Below, piece after piece: positions 20,901 through 32,050 of a DNA stretch of 64,000 nt. The notes beneath the pieces are model-generated. The model ran no database searches. It saw nothing but the letters and a program-made list of their open reading frames with translations, and had not been told where the DNA came from. This DNA comes from Chrysogorgia sp. JL179-B06 (taxonomy: Eukaryota; Cnidaria; Anthozoa; Scleralcyonacea; Chrysogorgiidae). The stretch lies in NCBI GenBank assembly GCA_035772405.1, contig JAYKKM010000009.1:1962001-2026000 (forward strand). Reading direction: 5' to 3'. A program made the translations under genes and the position numbers. How positions within the stretch are numbered: the first letter of the stretch is position 1; the number at the start of each line of letters is the position of its first letter.

Positions 20901-22081
20901 ATCTTCTTTGCTGATTCCGCGGACGCTTGAAAACAACCTTTTACATTTAGGGGTGTTTTACTCCCATATGCAAAGAGTTTTATTTTGCTCTTTGTCAATT
21001 TGACATCTTTTCGGCTTGCCAATTTATCAAAAGTGTTGCCATCGATGATGTTTACACTGGCACCGGAGTCGATGTTTACGCGAATCACTGTATCATTAAC
21101 TTTAACATGCGTGTAGAAATTTTGTTTCTGAGCCACATTGTTAATTGTTTCTTGTTTTGGCGCAGTGATCGTTGGCAAGATTATATTAGAACCCTCCGGC
21201 GTATTACGTTGTACAGTATAAACATACTCATCAGAATCAGTATTCGAAGACTCACCTTGTTCGTCGACATGTTTTACCTGTGGTTTTCGGTGCAAGGTGT
21301 GGTGAGGTTTTGCGTTGTATTGGAGTCGTTCTGGTGTTTCAGTGTTTGGTTGATATGATCTTGATTTGCAGCATCGTGCAAAATGGTTTGGCTTTCGACA
21401 ATTGTTGCATGTTTTCCCTTTCGCAGGACAGGAAGTTAGGTGCGGCCAATCATTACCACAATTAAAACATGTTTTCTTCTTCAACGTTGTACGCGTTGGA
21501 TCAGGCTGTATGGCATTGACATCTTCGGAAGTATTTTCGACTATTTCGTTTTCGATTCCACGTGCACCTTTTTCTGACGTTTCCAGTATGCGTCCATAAG
21601 CTAACAATTCAGCTAACGTGATCTTTGGATGTCGGAAGGCGTATCGTCGTAGTTGTTTTGAAATTGTTCCAAGTTCAATTTGTGCTTTTATTTCTTTGTC
21701 CAGGGTAGTAAATTCACAATATTTGGCCATTTGTACCAGTCGAACATGATATTGGTCGATTGTTTCGTCAACGTTTTGATTTGTTTTTCGGAACTTAAAT
21801 ATTTCAAATGATGTATTCTTCTGAGGCTTGAAATATTCATTGAGAGCGTCACATGCTTTTTTGAATTCTTCTGCTGTTCCTGTATCAGGAAGTATTTCAA
21901 AGATGTTTAAGGTACTTTCACCGATGTAGTGCAGTAACAGTGCACGTTTTCTTTTATCTTCTTTGACATCTAGTGCAATCAATAAATTTTCAAAACGCAT
22001 GAACCAACGTTGCCATCGAATCGCTATGTTCTCTCGGTTTTCAGCGTCGAAAGAATGAAAATTAGGTAAACTTGTTGCCAT
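17915..22081 (-). CDS. Gypsy gag-pol polyprotein, 1388 aa, intact
   Basis: A single frame fuses gag and pol. Approximate domain positions are as follows. Capsid-like region 1-190. Two zinc knuckles about 208-242 (CFNCGNDWPHLTSC and CNNCRKPNHFARCC). Aspartic protease with NIDSGASVNII near 338. Reverse transcriptase about 500-680, with SDDILVFG near 641 in place of the common YVDD. RNase H near 780-900 with IVDASPTGLAAIL. An integrase HHCC finger near 1020-1055 (HVGHQGI ... CIPCQ). Integrase core with IDFLGPLP near 1088, ISDNGPPFQS near 1143 and a downstream E near 1172. Gag and pol in one frame means no ribosomal frameshift is needed. Known role: copying the element RNA to DNA in virus-like particles and inserting it. 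Domain order (INT after RNase H) marks Ty3/gypsy. Mag affinity is inference. Confidence 0.95.
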   Translation of the reverse strand: MATSLPNFHSFDAENRENIAIRWQRWFMRFENLLIALDVKEDKRKRALLLHYIGESTLNIFEILPDTGTAEEFKKACDALNEYFKPQKNTSFEIFKFRKTNQNVDETIDQYHVRLVQMAKYCEFTTLDKEIKAQIELGTISKQLRRYAFRHPKITLAELLAYGRILETSEKGARGIENEIVENTSEDVNAIQPDPTRTTLKKKTCFNCGNDWPHLTSCPAKGKTCNNCRKPNHFARCCKSRSYQPNTETPERLQYNAKPHHTLHRKPQVKHVDEQGESSNTDSDEYVYTVQRNTPEGSNIILPTITAPKQETINNVAQKQNFYTHVKVNDTVIRVNIDSGASVNIIDGNTFDKLASRKDVKLTKSKIKLFAYGSKTPLNVKGCFQASAESAKKISFARFYVINGSAGCLLSGDTAIDLGLLKLNKVSNVKPQTPTQLNTVEKPPVNIKEKPKRLKELISKYDQLFQGIGKFTDHQVHLHIDKTVPPTIQKARRVPFAMRDKLSKELKRLESLDIIESIKGPTTWVSPIVCFPKPNNPEKIRLCIDMRVPNKAILRERHPSPTTEDLIHKLNGAAYFSKLDLSSGYHQLELDEESRDITTFATHKGLKRYKRLNFGTNSAAEIFQNVIQTTFQDIEGCVNISDDILVFGGTQAEHDRSLKAVLQRAYEKNLRFNGDKCEFDKPSLTFYGHVFSKKGISPCPEKIEAIKSLKPPSNVSELRSYLGMVTYCGRFIKDLATLTAPLRHLTKKNNTFEWKSKQQHAFQELQERLTKNTVLSYFDPSKETKLIVDASPTGLAAILLQSTPGEQDESVIAYGSRALTEVEQRYSQTEREALAIVFGCEHFRLFVYGIHFTLYTDHKPLVSIFEHPRRNSPARLERWRLRVQSYDFQVKYRPGHDNPSDYMSRHPMTNEISTPPDESEYSEKYIQFIANLATPKAMTLQAIKNATINDPTLQEVATIIHDNLWRRLESMDFTEKPEVDLHELQLLRNVKDELTVSTAKDIILRGTRIVIPKVLRADAIRLAHVGHQGIVKTKSLMREKVWFPLIDSLVQKKIDACIPCQATGRQKPPQPLRMRELPKENFNTVYIDFLGPLPTGETLLVLIDGRSRYPAVKIMKKTNASSLIPRLDEIFATFGLPKEVISDNGPPFQSAEIKKFMDENGIQHKKITPLWPQANEAETFMKPLMKAIRTAHLQNQNWHREMYKFLLNYRATPHATTQVAPSTMMFGRNTRTKLPQIDTKINKNVLDKSVEQHDEQARKKMKEYADRRRNAKVTIMKKGNHVLVKQNKQNKFTTNFDPKPLRITKTKGTMITAERPVITRNQSFFKPIPNQNAEEEIDDVEKHGEEERDDVELGHEEERDNRNEDPNIERRYPRRERRNPNYYRCDSI

Positions 22082-22119
22082 TGTGTCGTTATTTAGTTTT
22101 GATTGATCCTCGTCGCCAT

Positions 22120-22256
22120 TATAATGTTCACATAGTTACTTATTATTCGTTTATTTGGGTTTTCTTCAATACACTCTTGACTGTGAACTATCCGCTTCTC
22201 ACCTTACATGTGCTTTCTAATGTATGTTAATTATGCTCATAATTATGAACATTACA
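22120..22256 (-). repeat. LTR (5' LTR of the gypsy element)
   Basis: Second copy of the 137-bp LTR, upstream of the minus-strand ORF. It would hold the promoter. No clear TATA box was assigned. Confidence 0.92.
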
Positions 22257-22337
22257 TTGGGGTATTCCGTTCACCTAAGAGTGATAAATCTACTAAACTA
22301 AACTAAACATATGGTACATCTACTAGTATACTGTATA

Positions 22338-22406
22338 CTGTATACTGTATGTGTGTGTGTGTGTATGTATGTGTGTGTAGATATATATATATATATATAT
22401 ATATCT
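22338..22406. repeat. Microsatellite cluster (CTGTATA)n, (TG)n, (TA)n
   Basis: Consecutive short runs: three ACTGTAT units, then TG repeats, then about ten TA repeats. Confidence 0.9.
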
Positions 22407-23450
22407 AACGAAATAGAAGTCTAAAGTCATCCTAAATCCCGTTTCTTCACTGTAACCACAGATTTGTTGATTAAGCAACCAATTTGATTGGTTATCTCAG
22501 ATGCATACCGTTTTTTTGCAGACCAAAAATTTTTATTGTTTGAACCAATAAATTTTGTTGCTTCAACCAGTAAATAATTGGTCAATTGCTGCATCTGAGA
22601 CATCCAAATAAAATATTTGTACATGTTACAGATCAAAATAACGATTTGTGCATTTGCTCCTAAAGTCAACGTTCCATACCTCATACCTCTGGAGTTCAAC
22701 TATCGAAATGTCCAGTATAAACCAGAGGAAGAGTTAGATATGGGAACACCCGGTAACTGGGGAGAGACGACGCTACGTTGTTGGAGACAGATTTCACTCA
22801 TCAACAAATCCGCACAAATCACTCTTGTGCAAACTTCATGATTTGGATTTATGCAAGCAAAAAAATTCAATGAAAACAAGCTACCAAGAGAGTGAAAACA
22901 ATAGAAAAAATTTCCTTCACCTTAGAAGCTCGACAATGCAGAAGTTCTTAGTTCATTTTCACTATAATTATTTGATGGACTTCTACCAAAATGAGAACAT
23001 TGGAAAATCTGATGAACAAGATGCTGCCTTCCCTTAAGCAGGGATGAGGAATTAGTTTGTGGTGCATATCAGAAAATTGTTATTACGAAGAAACAAACAC
23101 CGTATGTATTAAAACACTACTCTGCACAATTCAATTTTCTATGCGCACCCCCCATTGAAGTGTCTGGATATCCTATGGGGTGCCCAAAGAAATTTCCCCA
23201 AAATGCCCCATTTTTAGTGTTTTAATGATATCGGTGTAAATGAAGATATCCTAGGGGGAGACTAAGTTGAAATCTATCCTGGAGGGGACAAAAACTTGTT
23301 TATCCGAAGGGGTTCAATAGGGATGCAAATATTAAATGGAATGGCCCAATTTGGGATTAGTATGCACAAGTGTTTTTTAAGAGTACAGTAAACACCCACG
23401 TATAAGAACCTACATTTTTCCAAGTTAGCCTAAAAATTCTTCCTTATGTA
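22407..23450. other. Intergenic, no gene recognised
   Basis: Only short open frames without recognisable motifs. Nothing is supported here. Confidence 0.4.
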
Positions 23451-23451
23451 A

Positions 23452-24085
23452 AGCCCACTTGTGACTGTTGGCATAAGCAAGCTCCCCCAGTGTGCGGTGG
23501 CGTTTTGAGCGCTATTGTTCACGCGTGCGATCGGCGCCGTATATTCAAAATGTTTAATAATTTTGTGCACAAGTGAACATTTCCTTCAAGTGTGTGCGCG
23601 TGCAAAGCTATCAGCTTACAATAGGAGGCAAATATGCATGCGTGTTGACTCATATTTTCAAATCAAAATGGCGACTAGTAGTGTTGTTGCTGATGCTATG
23701 TGTGAGGACAATCCACCGATATCCACCGTTTAGTCCATACTTTTCGGTGCGAAGCTCTTAAACGTCTTCGTCGCATTAACACAAGAAGAAGCAATATTTC
23801 TTCTTCGTCTGATGAAGATGAGTCAAACTTTTCTTCGCAAACAACGGCGGCCATGTTTCACAAATTGATTTAAAAATATGAGTCAACACGCATGCGTATT
23901 TGCCTCCTATTGTAAGATGATAGCTTTGCACACACTTGGAGGAAATGTTCACTCGTGCACAAAATTATTCAACATGTTGAATATACGGCGCCGATGGAAA
24001 GCGTGAACAATAGCGCTCAAAACGCCACCGCACACTGGGGGAACTTGCTTACGCCAACAGTCATGAGTGAAACTTTGCTAAGCTG
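23452..24085. mobile_element. Foldback element with arms of about 225 bp
   Basis: The left arm (about 23452-23680) and right arm (about 23860-24085) are inverted copies. They share, for example, CAGTGTGCGGTGGCGTTTTG with its complement near 24020, and TGAGTCAACACGCATGCGT near 23880 with its complement. The roughly 180-bp centre looks like coding sequence: an open frame with SSSSDEDESNFSSQTTAAM type residues near 23795-23865. It could be a captured exon or a relic of a transposase. No target duplication was assigned. Confidence 0.7.
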
Positions 24086-24415
24086 ATAGCTCTAGTGTGC
24101 GGCAGGCTTATAAGAAACATATAATTGTGTATAAAAAGTAAGACTATACATTCTAAGCAAGTACTGTAGGTCCTCTGATTTATTTCAGGTTGTTTATGCT
24201 AAACTACTTTTCAACACAAATTCATGCCTGGTCAGGTTTCAGTCATACTATATCACACAGTTTCAGTACAAGTTCAAATTTTTACAAACCCACCACAGAA
24301 GTGATTTCTTTCAGAGCACTATTTAAATAAGAAAACAGTACAGTAATTTTTTCCTGATTTTCCAAATAAGAACCTCATAAACAAATTTTTAAGGAAAACT
24401 TGACATTGCTATATT

Positions 24416-25275
24416 ATGGAATGCACAGGAATGCACAATGCTACCAAAGTAAACAACGATAATTATATAACAGAATCAAGGCCTAAATATTCATTTAGAT
24501 GTATTTTAACTTCACTTATACCTCTATCAAGTTCCAGGAGAGGTTTGTCTCATCCTGCTGTCCAAGATCTCAACTATAAGACTTTGTTTGTGTCAGAGTT
24601 GTTGTCGAGCCCTAATATCAAAGAAAATGCTCATTTCCATTCTCCTCGCCGCTTAACTTCCGCCAAATTTCTCCCATCAAATTTGAAATTAATCCATGGA
24701 CTCCACGTTATGATGAATTTCTCTCTCTCTCTAATCCTAATATCTTTATCAAATGATGTATCAACCAATCATGGACCTGACTGCAGCTTTTCTATACCAC
24801 CACCTAATACACATGGTTTAAAAATTTCCCACCTGAATACCCAAAGTATTTTGCCTAAGTTGGATTCTCTTCGTTTTCTAATTAAGGACAATCCATACGA
24901 CGTCTTCTCGGCATCTGAAACATGGCTTAAACCATGTATTTCAGATGCAGAAGTAATGTTACCTGGCTAATTGTAAGAATGGACCGTCAAGGAAAAGTCG
25001 GTGTGGCACTGCTATATTTGTCCGTGATGGTTTACCTTTCAAAACCGAACATGATCCAATCGAAAATGACCTAGAGAACTGCATGATAGAAATTTCACGA
25101 CCCAAGACTAAAAAACCTGTTCATGTGCTGCGTTCACAGAGCACCAAAATAAATCTTTAGAAAACTACATCGACCAACTGAACAATGTTCTTTACAAACT
25201 TCCAAACGATAGTGAATTAATATTGCTAGGTGACTTTAATGTTGATTTTAAAACTTCTTCCAAGAGCTCCAGACA
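24416..25275 (+). pseudogene. CR1/L2-like element, N-terminal endonuclease part, 3'-truncated
   Basis: ORF 24416-24970 ends with a typical CR1/L2 start of the apurinic-type endonuclease (KISHLNTQSILPKLDSLRF, SASETWLKP). After a frameshift it continues with CGTAIFVRDGLPF and, near 25205-25235, ELILLGDFNVDF, the GDFN motif of the endonuclease. The sequence then stops matching at about 25275. No reverse transcriptase follows, so this copy lacks most of pol. The frame is broken at least twice. The endonuclease normally nicks target DNA for target-primed reverse transcription. Confidence 0.8.
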
Positions 25276-25934
25276 AATATTCAATAGCATATTCAATAGA
25301 ATATATTATACTGGATATTTAGCACAGCACACAGTAGAATATTTCAGTTTAAAGATATATTTAACATTTAATGTTCAGGCATTATTATTATTATATTAAA
25401 CAGGCAAACATCTGGCATTATATCAAACAATTTATTACAGTTGATTGGTAAAACAATGTGAAATCAACTGTAAATCTTTATCTTATGCACAAAAATAACT
25501 TGTGGAATATCTACATATATTGAAGGACTAATGTAATGACAAACCAATAATCTTCAATGAACAAGACGCCCGCTAGGCGTTAACTCGGGCTACTTGAGGT
25601 TGTGGCTTGTTGAAAGACATTGTAGGCAAATTCAGTGATTTGAATTCAATATACACAAATCTATAGTTGTAGGTACAATGGTTGGTTAAATTTTCCATCA
25701 TTGCAAACCCATAACATAGAGTTGGCCAACAGCTTTGATTATATGAAGGTGAGTTGACTCAGTATACAAGCTGGCTTACTGAGAAGTCTGCTCCACCAAA
25801 TGAGCCATCCTGTTTGCTGACCTAATCCAGTTCTAGTCAACAGGGTCAGCCTGGCAAGCAAGCCGGCCTGTGCTCATGTAATAATAATTCATATGGTCAG
25901 TCCGGCAAACAGGTTCAGGTTGAGCAATCATTAA
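25276..25934. other. Intergenic, no gene recognised
   Basis: AT-rich. The first 50 bases contain ATTCAATAG/AATATT words resembling those of the palindrome-rich region at 36.5-37.05 kb. There are no supported ORFs. Confidence 0.4.
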
Positions 25935-26437
25935 AGGGACACTACGGCCCAAATACAAATGTAGTTCATATGAAAGATCTTACTGACTTTAGATTATTTC
26001 CAAAGTTTCAGCATTCCTATCAATTTAGTTAAGAAGATGTGGCTAGTTGAAGTTGGAGAGTTTGTCCAATTTCGACGCCATTTTGTTTCTCAAATATGAC
26101 GTCACTGAGTGACGTGCTCTCGTATTATGCCTAAGAAGCTCCTCTACTTTCCTGCATGATGAACTAAATAGTTTATTTCGACTAATTTTCGTCCAAAGAC
26201 CATTCACAATAACTATCACTATGTGATCGCCATCAAAACAACTCCACTGACGATAAAGAATCACTCAATGACGTCATATTTTCAAAACCAATATGGCGTC
26301 AAAATCCACAAATTTTCAACTTCAACTAGCAATATCTTCTCAACTAAATTGATAGGAATGCTGAAACTTTGCAAATAAACTAAAGTCAGTAAGATCTTTC
26401 ATATGAACTGCATTTGTATTTGGGCCGGAGTGTCCCT
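25935..26437. mobile_element. TTAA-flanked MITE, 503 bp
   Basis: TTAA occurs on both sides (25931-25934 and 26438-26441). Terminal inverted repeats start AGGGACACTACGGCCCAAAT at the left and AGGGACACTCCGGCCCAAAT from the right (one mismatch). Similarity extends for over 100 bp into each arm. No coding capacity. It fits Kolobok- or piggyBac-type non-autonomous elements. Confidence 0.88.
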
Positions 26438-26441
26438 TTAA

Positions 26442-28195
26442 ATCAGTTAATCTTGTTCTCAGTCATGTATAAGGCATAGCAGTAAATCAAACCATTTAGC
26501 TGGCAGTAGCAAGGTGTCATAAGCTATTATAAAATAGTTTAAAGAAATGTAATTCAAAATCATTATTTCTTTGAAGTTATATTAACATTTTGAGCCAGTA
26601 AACATATTCATAATTTTAGCATATTTATTATTTGAGAGGCTTTATACATACTAGTGACTAGTCCAGTGGGCCGGCCAGCTAGCTAATTGCAATATAAAGA
26701 CAGATTACTGCATAGTTAACCATGTTACTGTTTCGGTTAGCGAGCCAACTCGCTTTCCATGTAGTCAAGGCCAAAATTCAGACATGTCACTGGTAGTAAA
26801 CTAGCAAACAACAACAAACTCTTTACTCCTTTATCTTGATAGTTGGTATGGGTGTCACAGATTTATATACTGTGTGTTCATTTGTAAGCATTTGTGTATA
26901 ATAATACATGTATGAACAATCGATACAAATTTACTGATAACCCAGAACATTTTGGAGCTCCATTTAAGCTTACAGGTAAAATATCAAGTGAAACAGGGTA
27001 AAATTCGATAGCAACTAATTACTGAACATTAACATAGGCTCATAGCATCAACTTTATTTTGTATAACATAACAATAAACAATACAGGCAACAAAGCTTAT
27101 AAAAATATTACAGTTACCTCAGAACAATTAACATATTTCCATACAGCATTCATATGTTGAGTCTCATAATAATTTATTAAACATTTAGTAGACAAAAAGC
27201 GTATGGAAACAGATAATTTGATCGAGTACAGGTTGAGGTTCTCGAAATCGTAGACCAATCCGTTTCGAAAGCGATCGGGATTGTAAGCGTATATATATAA
27301 GATCAATATACTTGCCAGTTGCCAGCCACATCAAAGATTTTCAGTGAAGAGCACTCGAAGAAAGGTGATCAGATCACTGGAGCCACGCTGACGTCTCAGA
27401 CTCTCAGTTCGGCGGAATACAGAATAATTTATTCTGCTCTAAAACGTAACAGCAAACGTTATTACTCGGGCTACCTGTGGACGTCTTGTTTGTTTTGAAA
27501 TCGACACCGTGAGAACGGTGCAACGTAATTGGTTAAGAGCTAATCACCTGCGCGAAGCCTTATGACAGTTGACACCAGACTAAACGACTGGAAGTTCTGT
27601 TGCATTTAAATCGTCGTTTGGACGCGGGAAAGAAGCTGCATGGGATATGTTCATTTTTGGATTGTCCAGGTACGTGGATTTCGAATTTCCTTGACCAGTT
27701 TAAATTCTTCCAGTTTAAAAGCCTTGATCAAGATTCAGGGCTCAAGCGAGGCCGAGAGTCGTTGAGAATGAGAACGACCGTAACTCTTGCTACGTTGCTA
27801 ACTCGCTTTCTTTTGAGCACCAACACTTATCGACTGTCTGCACTCACATAAAGAAAAGACATAGTTCAGTAAAAGTAATTGTTTGTCCTGCGACTCTTAT
27901 CGTGTTAATTCATTTGATATTCATATTTTGATCAAGGCTTCTAGCTGCTGCAGTATATGCCACTGGACCCCGGCTGTAGGCCCGAGGGAGCCCCCCCCCT
28001 TGTTGGGAAAAAATAAGTAAAGTCTGGCAACGAGTCTAAAATAACTCAAGTAAATTCCTTAACAAATTCATTTTCACTAACGCTAGATCTATTTTATTAG
28101 ATCTTTTGTCATAAAAACTAAACATGGAGCAAATATTTATCATCCCCCTCTGAGAAATTCTGTTCGTACGCGTATGTTACCAGTTACACACTTAA
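26442..28195. other. Intergenic, no gene recognised
   Basis: No ORF with recognisable motifs. A region from about 27340 to 27850 is less AT-rich and holds a short open frame (27600-27851). It could be an untranslated exon, but nothing confirms it. Confidence 0.35.
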
Positions 28196-28332
28196 GGCGG
28201 TTTTCCACTATGCGAGATTTGCATGTTGACCGAATTGAATTTTCCTTTTGTCTTGTGAACTCTGATCGACTGTGAACTAATCAGAAATCTATTCAATTCT
28301 AACAATAAAAAGTCGCTTCGTGGAAAACGGGC
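28196..28332. mobile_element. Short MITE-like inverted repeat, about 137 bp
   Basis: The left end GGTTTTCCACTATGCGA is mirrored at the right end by TCGCTTCGTGGAAAAC (two or three mismatches). Non-coding. Confidence 0.5.
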
Positions 28333-28447
28333 TTTATAGGCGTTTCCGTGCAAAATTGCAAATCAGCTAAATAGACAATAAACGGCTCGCTTCTCATGTA
28401 TGCTGACATTGCCTTTTTAGTTTTTACTTTTTAGCGATGCCGTTTTG

Positions 28448-31400
28448 ATGGACAAAGTCGTAAACGAAGCGAGTTTGTGTCATGTCTGTAAAGGAGTTGT
28501 GGGAGACGCCCATCAGTGCGTGACATGTCGCCACTATAGCCATTTGCATTGTGGGACCGGACAAGGCGAAGAAGGCTATGGACAGAAGGCTATCTGCAAG
28601 AAATGTGATGGTAAATTGGGTAACTTTAGTAAAATGAATTGTGCCTCTCCTCCGCAGAGCGGGTTCTTTTGAAGATCATTGGACTTATATTAGATTAGTA
28701 TGTTTAATTTCAGTTGACTATTTTCGCAAATATCTAATGATTTTCGGAGGAACCTATGCGGATCAGAGAATTAATGTGCGAAAATATTCTATATACGCTC
28801 GTGTTGTTACTGCAATACTGTATGTTAGTAACTATATGAACATTGTATTTTTCTCGTAGAAAATGCTGTAAGCACAACAGATAAACCTTTTGATAATGCT
28901 GTGAATACGTCCACTACAACCAACCAGCAACAAAGACCTAAACGGCCATGGGACTGGAAACAAAACAGCATGGCCTTATCTCAAAAATCCACCCCTTCAA
29001 AAAAGAAGAAGGTATCTATCACAAAAGAACAACTACAAAAATTATTCTGCATTGAATGTCTTGAAGCATCACTTCAGGGGAAGAATGACGAAAGGTTTGC
29101 AAGTATTTGCAGATTAGACATCTCCAGCATTAAACGCCACAAATCAAGGTGGCACTGCCCACCTAAGAGTGAGTCTTGCCGATTTGTTCCATCAAATTCA
29201 GTCGAGGTACAAGCATTGAGAAAGAAATATGGCAAGCTGAAAACAGTCCAGTCTACTGACATAGCTGTCAAGCAAACAGCATCTCAGGCTCCTATCCCAC
29301 AAAGTGAAGGCTTGCAGTCTTTGAATACCAACAAAACAGGGCAGAAAGAGCAGCTGAGTGACGCAGAACATCACACCGAGGGTGAAGAAAAAACAGTCGT
29401 GCCTGACGAGTCCACGGATATCCTGAATTCTGATCCGTTTGACAGTTCAAGCTCTACAATGGTGAAAAGGCAATCAACGCTGCTCCAGTTTGGTGCACGT
29501 CACTCAGATGAAGCTGAAACCAAGGTCACCTTAGAAAACGTTATGGAAGCCATTGAGAATCTAACTGTGAAGGTAGACGACGTGGCAAAGAAGCATTCCA
29601 CTGTTACACAGTTGGCCTGTGAATATAGCGATACTTCTAAAGCTATTCTGTGCATAAAGTCAACAGAAAATATTCTTCAACTTGCTGAAGCAACAAATCT
29701 CCTAGAATGGTTTTATGATGAAGATGCAGAGACTGGGATATTGCGCTGTTTGCCTTGTTTCCAATTGCACATCAAGCAGTAGTGGAACACTTGCAACAGG
29801 CATCTTCATGAAGAGAGAAACGACTCGCCTTCTCCTTCAAGGTCATAATGCAACATGGTTTCACCGGAAGAATTCATGTATCGAACACTTGTGTTTGATA
29901 GGATCCGGATCAAACGTGCATAAGAAGGCGATGGATGAATATAAGAAGAATTTGCAAGCCGAGCAACGGAGATCAACAGCAGCAACGAATATATTTCGTT
30001 CTGTAATAGTTGATTTGAAGCTTGGTGCTGCTGCTTGGCACGTGGAAACATTAATTTCCTTTCTTGCATTATGTTCTGTAAATGTTGGCAATATCGGACA
30101 TGGTCGGAAGAATGTCAATAACATTCTTTACTGCCTAGAAAAGACAGTCAATAGCAGAGTGACCAAGTGGTTAAGCACAGCTCTTCCATCAACAATGCTT
30201 CCACCACACTACTGGGCAACAGTTGACAAGAGCACACCAAGCCGGACAACAAACCAAGCCACTCTCATTGTAGCACGTGATGAAAAAGGCATTCCCTGTC
30301 CAATTCCAGTTGCAGCTCCTCCAGTATATTCTGCATTTGAACCAGCGTCTTACGAGTATCTGGCAGAAATGTTGCTGAAGTCTATTGAAGATAACTTTTC
30401 TAAGAATTTATTGCCAAGATTGTGTGGTGTTGCAGCTGATGGGCCATATCAAGCTAATAGTTTTCGTCAGAAAATTCTAGAGCACTTGGGGATTGAAGAT
30501 AACCCAGAAAATCATCTTGCATTACCTGTGACATGGGATGCTGCGCACGTAATGAACTTAGGTGTACTAGATGTCAAAGACTCGGTCACCGAAAGTGGTA
30601 AACATTTTCGAAGATTCATTAAGTGTTGCAATGTATTTAATACTATCCTTGCAAATGGTAAAGGGTTTGCTTTTCTTCAACTGACTGATGCTTCAGCGAG
30701 AAGACCCGTCTCCTATGCTACTCTTCATCCTACGAACAGTGGTTAAAAATTGAGAAAAGTTTTGCTTCATTCTGGCAGGCGTTTGATCTACTCTATCCCA
30801 ATCGACGCGAAGACGAAGAGTATCAGTACATGATTGCGGGATCGGATTTCATTGCAGACCTCCTAGCATTCCTTGACACAATGCAACCGGTAGTTGATTT
30901 GATGCTCCGCGTGCAGTCTTTAGACACACCTGTATGGAAGTTGAAGCTCTGGTGGCCACGCGTTAAAACATTGATGACAAAAGCATCAAGCGAATATCCT
31001 GCGTCACTTCCAAGGTTAGAGAAAGTGATCAAATCCCTCAAGCCAGACAGCACGTATAATGGCGTCACACTTCTACCCGGCTGGTTGATTACAAAAGTGG
31101 AAGCCACAGGCGCAGATAAAGTTTATTCATGGTCAATGAGAGATGATAAAGACGTGCATAAGGATCATGTACAATTTGCCAAGGACTTGATGTCAGCAAT
31201 GGAGAACAGGGTCAAATCTGTCACTTCTGACAAGTTTTTGTCATTAGTAGAGATTTTTGATGCCCAATCCCTAGTAAATCTGCATTGTGGTCGAAGGGTT
31301 GGCCACGAAATAAAGTTTCAAATCCCTGGAGGTGAATATGACTGTTATGGTGTCGAGCAGTGCGAGAAAGTGATGGAGATTGTTTCCCAGATGCAGCATA

Positions 31401-32050
31401 TAAAGGACTCGGGAGTAGATTTTGACCCAAGGCTGGCGAACAGATACATGCACTGTCTGAAAGAAGCAGTGTCGGCAGGAGTTTGGAAAGGACTTTGCCC
31501 TGAATGGTTTGTTGACGACAAAAACAAACCCATGCTACAGCCTAGTGATGTGGCAATCACACAGTTCATACCATCTGAATCGAAGATACCGTTTGATGCG
31601 ATGTTTGAAATGGAATTCAGCAATGGAAGAAGAAGCAAAGTTCGCTTACATGAACAGAGCGTGTACAGATCATTTTATTCTAACAAAGAAATATACTCCA
31701 TCGCAACGGTGCCAACTTTCATCATCCTTGACATCGTCTTGGCAAAGGGGGGACCAGAGGCGATAGTAGAAAGTTACTACAGCACAATGAGATCTCAACA
31801 GCAAACTGGTGGACAATCTAACGAAACACTCGCTCGACGAACGAAGCTAAGATGGTGTCTCCCACCTTTAAAGCAATGTGATGAAATTATTGCAGATAGT
31901 GTGAAGATATATCACAAAGGTGATGACAATATCAAGGCTCACAGAAAGAATAATTTTTTTACAGAAAGGGCTAAGGATTACAATGTTTCCAAGGTCGTAG
32001 ATCGTGTTGATTCGGACTTGGGTCACTGCCCTTTCTTAGCAACGAAATGA
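28448..32050 (+). pseudogene. PHD-like finger plus transposase-like protein, two frameshifts
   Basis: Exon 1 (28448-28612, ending GTGATG|GTAAAT) encodes a Cys-His finger: C-x2-C-x9-C-x2-C-x4-H-x2-C ... C-x2-C. Exon 2 starts at 28860 after TTTCTCGTAG, and its phase agrees. It continues with a basic linker, a CxxC...H-type segment and an acidic region. The frame shifts near 29750-29790 and again near 30715. Across the three frames a long protein of about 1050 residues is recognisable, with YWATVDKSTPSRTTNQA, LCGVAADGPYQANSF and WDAAHVMNLGVLDVKD. The C-terminus has EAIVESYYSTMRSQQQTGGQ. The spacing of Asp-containing motifs suggests a hAT-like or related DDE transposase, or a domesticated relative. 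This is not certain. No terminal repeats were found. Confidence 0.6.

Larger units (their letters stand above)
17671..22256 (-). mobile_element. Intact Ty3/gypsy LTR retrotransposon (Mag-like), 4.59 kb
   Basis: It is bounded by two 137-bp LTRs (17671-17807 and 22120-22256) that I read as identical, and by TTGGG target duplications (17666-17670 and 22257-22261). The element runs on the minus strand. The primer-binding site TGGCGACGAGGATC (22118-22105) follows the upstream LTR, and the polypurine tract GAGAAAAGGAGGGA (17821-17808) precedes the downstream LTR. One ORF carries gag and pol. Identical LTRs and the open frame indicate a recent insertion. The LTR's 3' terminus is TA instead of the usual CA in both copies. 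It is inserted near the tail of a SINE. Confidence 0.93.
17452..22308 (+). mobile_element. tRNA-derived SINE, split by an LTR retrotransposon
   Basis: The left part (17452-17670) has an RNA polymerase III A-box-like TGGTGGTTACCAC at 17464-17476 and a B-box-like GGTTCATATCC at 17502-17512. The body includes AGTGCTGCCTTTGC and GACTTTCGGGTCTTCTCGG. It stops at TTGGG, where the gypsy element is inserted. It resumes at 22257 and ends in a (CTAAA)3 tail at about 22292-22308. Similar 3' bodies are widespread SINEs in marine invertebrates as far as I recall. I could not find target duplications around the whole SINE. Confidence 0.7.
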
